Shown: one piece after another, positions 57,782 through 64,000 of the stretch
How positions within the stretch are numbered: position 1 is the stretch's first letter
How the letters are laid out: each line of letters starts with the position of its first letter
Source of the DNA: Streptomyces fradiae
GTDB taxonomy: Bacteria > Actinomycetota > Actinomycetes > Streptomycetales > Streptomycetaceae
Assembly (NCBI RefSeq): GCF_041270065.1
Contig: NZ_CP065958.1
Location: 248,001-312,000 of the forward strand
DNA: 64,000 nt
Direction of reading: 5' to 3'
The notes under the pieces: model-generated
What the model saw: the letters and a program-made list of their open reading frames with translations, nothing else
Database searches by the model: none
Told to the model about the DNA's origin: nothing
Program-made: the position numbers and the translations under genes

Positions 57782-59329
57782 TCACTCCCCCAGCCAGATC
57801 TCCCGGACCGGCGCCAGCGGGTTCCGCTCCGTACGGGGCACGGTGTCCCAGATCTTGGTCGTGCGGGTGTCCGGGGTGTACGCCGGCCAGTCCGGGCCCG
57901 GGTGCTGGTCGGTGATGAAGGCGACCCAGGCGCGGTGGAGGGCGTCGGCGAGGGGGCGGGGTGGGGTGGGGCCGGCCGCGGCGGGGACGCCCTCCGCGTC
58001 GAGGAGGTCGAAGGCGAAGGGGAGGTCCAGGCAGTGGTGGGCCTGGCCGTTGACGGGTGAGGTCCACTCGAACTGGTAGAGCCAGGTGGGCTGTTCGCGA
58101 CCCGCACGCGCGTCGGCGACCTCCAGCGCGGGGGCGCGGAAGGTCACGTCGGTGAGGGCCTGGCCGAAGTGGCCGGCCGGGTCGGTGTCCGCGTACGTCT
58201 CCGCGAACGCGGCCGCGCGCTCGCCGGTGAGGCCAAGACCACCGAGCAGCACCGGCAGCGGCGGGCCGTCCGCGCCCGGGGACGGGATCATGTTGAACTC
58301 GTGCGCGGTGAAGCCCAGCATCAGCGGGACGCCGTCGCCCGCGCCGCCCGACGTGAGCGCGTCCAGGACGGGCTCGGGGATCAGTTCACCGTCCGCGAAG
58401 GGCACGAGGGACAGCATCGGCGGCAGCCCCTCGCGGTCCGGGCCGGGCGCGGCGAGGCGGTCCTGGAGGTCGAGGAGCTCGTCGTCGCCGAGGTCCTGGA
58501 GCGCGGCGGCCGTGGCCGGCCGCCCCGTGCGGGCGGTGAACAGGCGCGAGACGGCCCGGGCGACCTCCGGCCCGTCGGGCCGCATGACGGCGCCGGACAC
58601 CGAAAGCGCGCCACGGAACAGCCCCCGGGCCGTCGGCACGGCCAGCAGCGTCTGCACCGCGCCGCCGCCCGCCGACTGGCCGGCGATCGTCACCTTCGCC
58701 GGGTCGCCGCCGAAGCGCGCGATGTTGTCGCGCACCCACTCCAGGGCCGCGATCCAGTCCCGTACGCCCCGGTTGTCGGGCGCGTCGTCGAGGTGCAGGA
58801 AGCCCTCGATGCCGAGGCGGTAGCCGAGCGAGACGAGCACGACGCCGTCGCGGTTGAAGGCGGCGCCGTCGTACCAGGGGCTGGCCGCCGAGCCCGCGAC
58901 ATAACCGCCGCCGTGGATCCAGACCAGCACCGGCAGACCGGCCGCCCCGGCGGTGTCCGGCGTGAAGACGTTGAGGTTCAGGACGCCCTCGCCGGGGATC
59001 GTCGGCTCGGGGATCGTGGTGACGTCGGCGAACGGCCGGCGCTGTGCGGTCGGCCCGTACGCGGTCGCGTCCAGCGGCTCGGTCCACGGTTCGGGCGGCT
59101 CGGGCGCGGCGAAGCGCAGGGGGCCGACGGGCGGCTTGGCGTAGGGGATGCCGAGGAAACGGCGGCTGCCGTCGGCCCGCCGCTCGCCGCGGACCGGGCC
59201 GCGGGTCGTGGTCACGACGGCGGCGTCCACGAAGGCCTCGGGGGACTCGGAGGTCTGGGAGGTCTCGGAGGTCTGGGAGGTCTCGGAGGTCTGGGAGGTC
59301 TGGGAGGTTTCAGGGGTCTCCAGGGACAT
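57782..59329 (-). CDS. Type-B carboxylesterase
   Basis: 515 residues, alpha/beta hydrolase of the cholinesterase group. Nucleophile Ser219 in IAGQSAGGGAVQT, oxyanion loop WIHGGGYVAGS, acid Glu probably in FADGELIPEPV, and His in GQAHHCLDLPFAFD. It would hydrolyse esters of unknown nature. No signal peptide; instead residues 5-31 are a Ser/Thr/Gln/Glu repeat. ATG 59329 has AGGAAGG eight bases upstream; an upstream in-frame extension to 59419 has no ribosome site. Related Streptomyces enzymes lack the repeat. Confidence 0.93.
   Translation of the reverse strand: MSLETPETSQTSQTSETSQTSETSQTSESPEAFVDAAVVTTTRGPVRGERRADGSRRFLGIPYAKPPVGPLRFAAPEPPEPWTEPLDATAYGPTAQRRPFADVTTIPEPTIPGEGVLNLNVFTPDTAGAAGLPVLVWIHGGGYVAGSAASPWYDGAAFNRDGVVLVSLGYRLGIEGFLHLDDAPDNRGVRDWIAALEWVRDNIARFGGDPAKVTIAGQSAGGGAVQTLLAVPTARGLFRGALSVSGAVMRPDGPEVARAVSRLFTARTGRPATAAALQDLGDDELLDLQDRLAAPGPDREGLPPMLSLVPFADGELIPEPVLDALTSGGAGDGVPLMLGFTAHEFNMIPSPGADGPPLPVLLGGLGLTGERAAAFAETYADTDPAGHFGQALTDVTFRAPALEVADARAGREQPTWLYQFEWTSPVNGQAHHCLDLPFAFDLLDAEGVPAAAGPTPPRPLADALHRAWVAFITDQHPGPDWPAYTPDTRTTKIWDTVPRTERNPLAPVREIWLGE
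59237..59317. repeat. 9-bp coding repeats, ETS/QTS tract at esterase N-terminus
   Basis: Imperfect tandem copies of a gaggtctgg-type 9-mer (with gaggtctcg variants) encode alternating ETS and QTS triplets in residues 5-31 of the carboxylesterase. The array is in frame, so gain or loss of units changes only the length of the tail. Confidence 0.85.
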
Positions 59330-59484
59330 GGGTGCGCCTTCCTGGCCTGGCCGGGTGCGGCCGCCGCTTGCTCGGTGGTGGTGCGGAGAGGGTGACCCTC
59401 CAGAACTTACACGTGTCACCTGCGTGCGACCAAGACCCCCGCCGGTTCGGTCCCGGACGCCTGGGGAAGAGAGGCGGTGTGAAC

Positions 59485-59853
59485 ATGAGCCCCGATGCCG
59501 CCGTCGGCGCCCTGGTCGTCACGGCCGGCGCCGTCCTCGTCGCGATCGGCGCGCGCTGGCAGGGGCGGGCGGCCCGACCGCTCGCGCCCCGGCGTGCGCG
59601 GGCCCTCGCCTGGCAGGCGTACGCGCGGGCGCTCACCCGCTCCGCCGACCTGGCCCTCATGACCGCGCGGGACGCGGCGGGGCGCGGCGAGCCGACGGTC
59701 GTGACCGTCGGGGACGTCGTACGGCTCGCGGACGAGCGATTCGGCTACGACGAGGTCGTACGCGAGGACGCCGCCGCGGCACTCCGGCACGCGTACGAGC
59801 GGGCCGGCCGCCCGGGGTGCTGCGTCACCGACGCCTACAGCTCGATCCAGTAG
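59485..59853 (+). CDS. Hypothetical membrane-anchored small protein
   Basis: 122 residues from ATG 59485 with GAGAGG upstream. One N-terminal helix (AVGALVVTAGAVLVAIGA), then a basic helical region (ARALAWQAYARALTRSADL) and a C-terminal part ending CCVTDAYSSIQ. The last 19 bases overlap the converging GNAT gene. No family recognised. Confidence 0.7.
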   Translation: MSPDAAVGALVVTAGAVLVAIGARWQGRAARPLAPRRARALAWQAYARALTRSADLALMTARDAAGRGEPTVVTVGDVVRLADERFGYDEVVREDAAAALRHAYERAGRPGCCVTDAYSSIQ

Positions 59854-60365
59854 CGCCGCTTGCGGCCGAGCTCGGTCTCGCGGACGTCCTCCAGGACTCC
59901 CCCGTTCCGCTCGATCGTGCGGGCGGAGGCGGTGTTGGTGTCGTCGCAGGTGAGCAGCACACGGTCGAGCCCGAAGGCGCGGCCCTCCGCCAGGACCGCG
60001 CCGAGCGCCCAGGTGGCGAGGCCGCGGCGGCGGGCGGAGGGGCGCACGCTGTAGCCGATGTGGCCGCCGGCCTGGAGGAGAAAGTCGTTGAGTTCGTGGC
60101 GCAGGTCGATCGCGCCGAGGTACGTGTCGTCCTCGACGATCCACCAGTGGGTGTCGTGCACCTGGCCGGCCGGCAGGGTCCGGGAACGGTCGGACATCGC
60201 GCACAGCCGCCCGACCCAGGCGGCGAAGACATCGGGGTCGGCTAGCTCCTGCTCGGCGACGAGCCATACGCCGCCTCCGGCCTGGTGATCACCGGCGTTC
60301 CACTCGGCACGGGCCGCCAGCCAGGAGGCGTGGAGTCGGGTCGTGGGGGTGATCAGCTGCGGCAT
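59835..60365 (-). CDS. GNAT-family N-acetyltransferase
   Basis: 176 residues. Motif A: IGYSVRPSARRRGLATWALG with the acetyl-CoA loop RRRGLA, then TCDDTNTASARTIERNGGVL. Resembles the RimJ-like group that acts on proteins or small amines. ATG 60365. Convergent with the small membrane protein gene, overlapping by 19 bp at the 3' ends. Confidence 0.92.
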   Translation of the reverse strand: MPQLITPTTRLHASWLAARAEWNAGDHQAGGGVWLVAEQELADPDVFAAWVGRLCAMSDRSRTLPAGQVHDTHWWIVEDDTYLGAIDLRHELNDFLLQAGGHIGYSVRPSARRRGLATWALGAVLAEGRAFGLDRVLLTCDDTNTASARTIERNGGVLEDVRETELGRKRRYWIEL

Positions 60366-60530
60366 GCAGGGACGATAACAGCCGGGTGGGCGGGGCGGTT
60401 TCGGGCCCCGGGGCGGGCCGGCGCGGCCCCGGGGCGAGCCTGGTGCGGGCCCTGTACGTACCGCGCGCGGCCGGAGTTGACGGACGGTGGACCGGGCCCG
60501 CGGCCCGGTCGGCGGCCCCGCCCCGTACCG

Positions 60531-61037
60531 CTACTCGCCCGTGCGGCCGTCGATGCGCTCGCGCAGCAGGTCGGCGTGGCCGTTGTGGCGGGCGTACTCC
60601 TCGATCATGTGGGCGAGGACATAGCGCAGCGAGTACGTCTCGTCGCCGAGGCTGCCGGTGACGTCGAGGCTCGGGGCGGCGTCGACGAAGTGGCGGGCCC
60701 GGGCGCACTCGGCGCGCCAGACGGCGAAGGCCTCGTCGACGTCGGCGTCGTCCACGTCGAAGTCGGCCCAGTCGGTGGCGCCGGGCGGGGTCCACGGGCT
60801 GCGGCTGTGCTCACCGCCCATGACATTGCGGAACCAGCCCCGTTCCACCTCGGCCGCATGCCGTACGAGACCGAGCAACGAGAGCCCGGAGGGGGCGATC
60901 GCCCGGGTCCTGAGCTGCTCGGGGGTGAGGCCTTCGCACTTCATCGCCAGGGTGTCGCGCTGGAACTGGAGCATGGCGGTGAGCGTGGCGCGCTCGTCGG
61001 CGGTACGGGGCGTCGGTATCCGGTGGTCTCGGGTCAT
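60531..61037 (-). CDS. DinB/DUF664-family protein
   Basis: 168 residues. Paralogue of the 46.1-kb protein, sharing LGLVRHAAEVERGWF and the C-terminal IEEYARHNGHADLLRER. The His positions that hold a metal in DinB proteins are kept. Starts ATG 61037. The 165 bp between it and the GNAT gene are GC-rich with no feature I can name. Confidence 0.9.
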   Translation of the reverse strand: MTRDHRIPTPRTADERATLTAMLQFQRDTLAMKCEGLTPEQLRTRAIAPSGLSLLGLVRHAAEVERGWFRNVMGGEHSRSPWTPPGATDWADFDVDDADVDEAFAVWRAECARARHFVDAAPSLDVTGSLGDETYSLRYVLAHMIEEYARHNGHADLLRERIDGRTGE

Positions 61038-61123
61038 GGCGGCATGGTGCCAGGGGGCACGGCGGGGTGGCCCGCCCTTTTCCTGCGCCCCCACAGGGAC
61101 CACGGCCTCGGCCGACGCCCCCC

Positions 61124-62545
61124 CTACTCCCGTGCCGCGAGGCCTTCGAGGCTCTGCAGGGGGTTGCGGAAGAGGGGGTTGAGCAGGACGGTGCCGGCGG
61201 CGACGGGCATGGTGGCCGGGCCCGCGTGGGGAATCACGATGCGCTCCGGGTCGTCGCAGACGTGGGAGTGGTCGACGGCGGCTCCCTGGATCTCCTCCAG
61301 ATAGCAGGGGTCGAGCAGGCTGGCGAGTTCGGTGACGACCACCAGGTCGGGGTTGAGGACGTCGAGGAGCAGGGCGACCGCGCGGCCCACGGCGCGGGCG
61401 CGTTCGCGCAGCAGCCGGTCGGCGCGGCGGTCGCCGGTGGCGGCGGCGTCGACGACGAGGAAGGTGTCGGGTTCCGGGACGATGCCCCGGCGGTACGCGG
61501 TCTCGGCCAGCGCGCGGTTGGAGGCGGTCGCCGCGAGGCAACCCGAACGGCCGCACGCACACGGGGTGTTGGAGTCCGGTACGGGGAGGTGCGCGACCTC
61601 CCCCGCGGCGGACCCGGGGCCCTGGTGGACCACGCCGGCGATGCCGAGGGCGGCGTCGACGACATTGCCGACGAAGAGGTGGACGAGGCTGCGGCGGGCC
61701 TCGGGGCGCCCGAAGAGGATCTCGGACTGGGCGACGGCGCGGGCGTGGTTGTCGACGCGGACGGTGGGGCCGCCGAGACCGCGGGCGAGTTCAGCGGCGA
61801 GGGGGCGGTGGGTCCAGGCCAGCGCGTCGTGCCGGACGACCCGGCCGCGGTCGGGGTCGACCCAGCCGCCGAGGGCGGCGCCGACACCCAACAGGGGTCT
61901 GGTTCCCAGATGTTGGGTGAGGAAGGCGCGCAACTCCCGTGCGACGGAGGCGGGCAGGACCCTGGGGTCGGCGCCGACGTGCGCGAAGCGGCGCCGGGCG
62001 ACGACCCGGCCGCGGAGGTCGACGAGGCCGAAGGAGGTGACGTCGACGCCGAGATGGACGCCGCCGGCGACGGGCCCGGTGGTGCCGCCGAGGTGTAGGT
62101 CGACGGGGATCTGGGGGCGGCCGGGTCCGGCGGTCTCGGCGCGTTCGGGGAGTTCCCTGAGGAGTCCGTGCCGCAGCAGGTCGGTGGCCTGCCGGGAGAC
62201 GGCGGCGGGGCTGAGGCCGGAGTGCCGGGCGATGGCGCTGCGGGCGAGCGGGCCGTGTTCCAGGACGGTACGGAGGACGGTGGCCGCGTTGGTCTCGCGC
62301 CGGCAGTCCCCGGCGGGGCGGGATCCGGCGGCGGCGGAACCGGGGCCGGGGCCGGTGCCTGGACTCGCCCCCGTACTCGAGCCCATACCAAAGCCCGGAC
62401 CGGAACCAGGACCGGCACCAGGACCCGAGCCCGGGCCCGTACCTGAACCGGTGTCCGGGCCCCGGCCCGGCTCGGGTTCGGGGGGCGCGGTCGGCTCGCG
62501 GGTGCCGTCGCCGGGTGGTCGGGGGCCTCGGAGGGTGGGGCTCAT
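61124..62545 (-). CDS. ROK-family transcriptional regulator
   Basis: 473 residues. After a low-complexity Gly/Pro/Ser-rich head (about 25-75), the winged HTH is at about 85-145 (LARSAIARHSGLSPAAVSR). The ROK kinase-like domain follows, with zinc site CACGRSGCLAA, HLGVDVTSFGLVDLRG (phosphate loop region) and AAGEVAHLPV. It is an NagC/XylR-type sugar-sensing repressor. Target unknown. Upstream AT-rich DNA at about 62570-62592 probably has the promoter. The ATG at 62545 could be late; the head is poorly conserved in such proteins. Confidence 0.9.
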   Translation of the reverse strand: MSPTLRGPRPPGDGTREPTAPPEPEPGRGPDTGSGTGPGSGPGAGPGSGPGFGMGSSTGASPGTGPGPGSAAAGSRPAGDCRRETNAATVLRTVLEHGPLARSAIARHSGLSPAAVSRQATDLLRHGLLRELPERAETAGPGRPQIPVDLHLGGTTGPVAGGVHLGVDVTSFGLVDLRGRVVARRRFAHVGADPRVLPASVARELRAFLTQHLGTRPLLGVGAALGGWVDPDRGRVVRHDALAWTHRPLAAELARGLGGPTVRVDNHARAVAQSEILFGRPEARRSLVHLFVGNVVDAALGIAGVVHQGPGSAAGEVAHLPVPDSNTPCACGRSGCLAATASNRALAETAYRRGIVPEPDTFLVVDAAATGDRRADRLLRERARAVGRAVALLLDVLNPDLVVVTELASLLDPCYLEEIQGAAVDHSHVCDDPERIVIPHAGPATMPVAAGTVLLNPLFRNPLQSLEGLAARE

Positions 62546-62698
62546 CCATGCCTCGTCTCGGAAGGGGTGGCACCTGAATTACAGCAAGAGTTCGGCGGGA
62601 CGGGCACCGCGCGCCGCGGGCCATAGAGGCCGGGAACCGGCCTAGTTGCGTCCTACGGTCGTGGTGTCCGTACGGATTCCGCAGGAAGGACCCCCACC

Positions 62699-63253
62699 AT
62701 GTCCGCTCAGACCGGCAGCGCCGCCCCGCACGGCTACACCTCCGTCGCCCCGTGGGTGGTCACCGACGACACGGGAGCTTTTCTCGACTTTGTCACCCAG
62801 GCGTTCGGCGGGGAGGAGCTCGCCCGGGTCGCGACGGAGGACGGTTCGATCGGCCACGGCGAGATCCGGGTCGGCGACACCGTGGTCCTCGCCTTCGACC
62901 GTCGGCCCGAGTGGCCGGTCATGCCCAGCCTGCTGCGGGTCTTCGTCGCCGACGCGGACGAGGCCTTCGCGCGCTCGCTCGCGGCGGGCGCCGAAGTGGT
63001 CACGGCGCTCTCGGACAACGCCTTCGGGCAGCGCGGCGGCCGCGTCAAGGACCCCTTCGGCAACATCTGGTGGGTCGTCGCCCACGTCGAGGACGTCCCG
63101 GAGGACGTCATGTGGAAGCGCCTCCGGGAACCGGCGTACGCCGAGTCGATGCGCATCGCCCAGGAGACCCTCGACGCCGAGCTGTCCGGCCGCCCGCAGG
63201 GCCGCAGCAGCGCCCCGGTCGATCCCGGCCAGGGGCCGGACCAGGGGGCCTGA
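62699..63253 (+). CDS. VOC-family (PhnB/glyoxalase-like) protein
   Basis: 184 residues with the paired beta-alpha-beta-beta-beta fold: SVAPWVVTDDTGAFLDFVTQ, GHGEIRVGDTVVLAFD, and RVKDPFGNIWWVVAHVED. PhnB-like members have a metal site that may be vestigial. Function unknown. ATG 62699 has AGGAAGGA upstream. The C-terminal 35 residues are polar and disordered-looking. Confidence 0.92.
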   Translation: MSAQTGSAAPHGYTSVAPWVVTDDTGAFLDFVTQAFGGEELARVATEDGSIGHGEIRVGDTVVLAFDRRPEWPVMPSLLRVFVADADEAFARSLAAGAEVVTALSDNAFGQRGGRVKDPFGNIWWVVAHVEDVPEDVMWKRLREPAYAESMRIAQETLDAELSGRPQGRSSAPVDPGQGPDQGA

Positions 63254-63305
63254 CTTCAGATCGCCCCGGCTCCCCCTCGTAGGCTCGTCCCGGAGGGGAG
63301 ACGTC

Positions 63306-63788
63306 ATGGAGATCACGGCGCAGTGGGTACGGGTCAGCTGGACCAAGCGTTCCCGGGGCGGGCCGGCCGCCGCGCTGCGGAACGGCCTGCCGGCGGGCTT
63401 CGCCCTGCCCTCGCCGACCCCGCCGCCGCCCGGGTTCGCCCATGTCGTCCGGCTCCGGGAGGACGACGACTTCAGGCCGCGCGCCGGCGAGACGACCCTG
63501 CGGGACGCCGGGCTCGTGCTGCGGGACGAGGGCGGCCGGCTCCGGGTGCACACGAGGATCCCGGAGCTGGGCGGGCTGCCGCCCCGGCGGCGCAGGCCGC
63601 CCGCGGTGCGGCTGGCGCCGGGGCAGTGGGTGCTGTGGCGGCTGAACTACCGGTTCAGCAGTGCGGCAGGCGTGCGGGACTGGTCGTACTGGCTGGACAC
63701 CTTCAACGTGGCGTACGGCCCCGTCGCCCCCGATGTCTTCCTCGGCGAGCCGCCGCTCCTCGTCGACGAGTGCGGGCCCGTCCGCTGA
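63306..63788 (+). CDS. Hypothetical protein
   Basis: 160 residues from ATG 63306, with GGAGGGGAG upstream. It is basic, rich in Arg, Pro and Leu, with aromatic segments such as GQWVLWRLNYRFSSA and WSYWLDTFNVAYG near the C-terminus, which suggest a beta fold. I do not recognise a family. It lies 52 bp after the VOC gene and may be cotranscribed. Confidence 0.7.
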   Translation: MEITAQWVRVSWTKRSRGGPAAALRNGLPAGFALPSPTPPPPGFAHVVRLREDDDFRPRAGETTLRDAGLVLRDEGGRLRVHTRIPELGGLPPRRRRPPAVRLAPGQWVLWRLNYRFSSAAGVRDWSYWLDTFNVAYGPVAPDVFLGEPPLLVDECGPVR

Positions 63789-63908
63789 GGAGGGCCGTCG
63801 CGGCCGCGTGACTTCGGCCGTTCTCGGCCACAACCCTGGCGCGGGCATTACTTCCTCTGCGAAATTAATTGCGGAACGCCCCCGTCCCGAAGGCCCGAAG
63901 GGATCCGC

Positions 63909-64000
63909 ATGCCGACGAGTCATCCCCGCGTCATCGTGGTCCTCACCGATCAGCAGCGGTGGGACACCACGGGCGCGCACGGCAATCCCGCCGGGGTCAC
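63909..64000 (+). CDS. Sulfatase, 3' partial
   Basis: The first 30 codons (RVIVVLTDQQRWDTTGAHGN) match the start of arylsulfatase/choline-sulfatase-type enzymes, where the DQQRWD segment includes a metal-binding Asp. AAGGGA precedes ATG 63909, and an AT-rich stretch (63858-63878) upstream is a likely promoter region. The rest, including the Cys or Ser that becomes formylglycine, lies outside the window. Confidence 0.8.
   Translation, partial: MPTSHPRVIVVLTDQQRWDTTGAHGNPAGV

Overview
The window is high-GC actinobacterial DNA, almost certainly a Streptomyces chromosome. Third codon positions are nearly all G or C, many starts are GTG, Shine-Dalgarno sites are GGAGG-like, and the 476-residue xylanase puts its catalytic glutamates exactly where S. 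lividans XlnA has them. I saw no tRNA, rRNA, CRISPR array or intact insertion sequence. The many remnant genes and accessory functions would suit a chromosome arm, but that is an inference.

Region 1 (1-11.9 kb) is a hemicellulose locus: a GH43 glycosidase (cut by the window edge), xylanase xlnA, a LacI regulator, aldose 1-epimerase, a YtfQRT/YjfF-type sugar ABC operon and a CE7 acetyl esterase. Two LacI-type operators, 232 bp apart, lie in front of the ABC operon. The genes would degrade xylan side chains and backbone outside the cell, import the released sugars and mutarotate them.

Region 2 (12-22 kb) has an FMN-reductase-like protein, an ABC exporter cotranscribed with a NarL-type two-component system, a small membrane protein, a LuxR/TPR regulator, and an overlapping pair of genes: an alpha/beta hydrolase that lacks its nucleophilic serine and a BBE-type flavin oxidoreductase.

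Region 3 (22-31.4 kb) is the most unusual part. Five deletion-scarred gene remnants (at 22.0, 22.7, 23.0, 25.7 and 30.9 kb) are interleaved with intact genes for a CDP-alcohol phosphotransferase, two SRPBCC proteins, an ECF sigma factor with a SnoaL-like tail, a multi-cluster radical SAM protein of the MJ0619/Tes type coupled to a class I methyltransferase, a TfoX-N protein, a four-helix membrane protein and a Crp/Fnr regulator. Four intergenic sites fit or nearly fit GTGA-N6-TCAC. Three of them lie at the same distance from a TANNNT hexamer, as expected for class II Crp activation. I propose that the local Crp/Fnr protein controls this set.

Region 4 (31.4-46 kb) contains a DM13 protein, a second BBE oxidoreductase, a sulfide/persulfide module (ArsR-rhodanese fusion divergent from an MBL-rhodanese enzyme and an MFS transporter), an antiporter remnant, a GntR regulator, an iron-box-controlled membrane protein, a probably leaderless VWA-protein operon, a second two-component system, an acyltransferase and a secreted DUF1023 hydrolase.

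Region 5 (46-64 kb) is mostly small enzymes: DinB/DUF664 and MDMPI proteins, a DHFR-like reductase, an isoquinoline-1-oxidoreductase-type molybdoenzyme, a methyltransferase, a GATase, OsmC, RraA-like, GNAT and Eis-type acetyltransferases, a carboxylesterase, a ROK regulator, a VOC protein, and the start of a sulfatase at the right edge.
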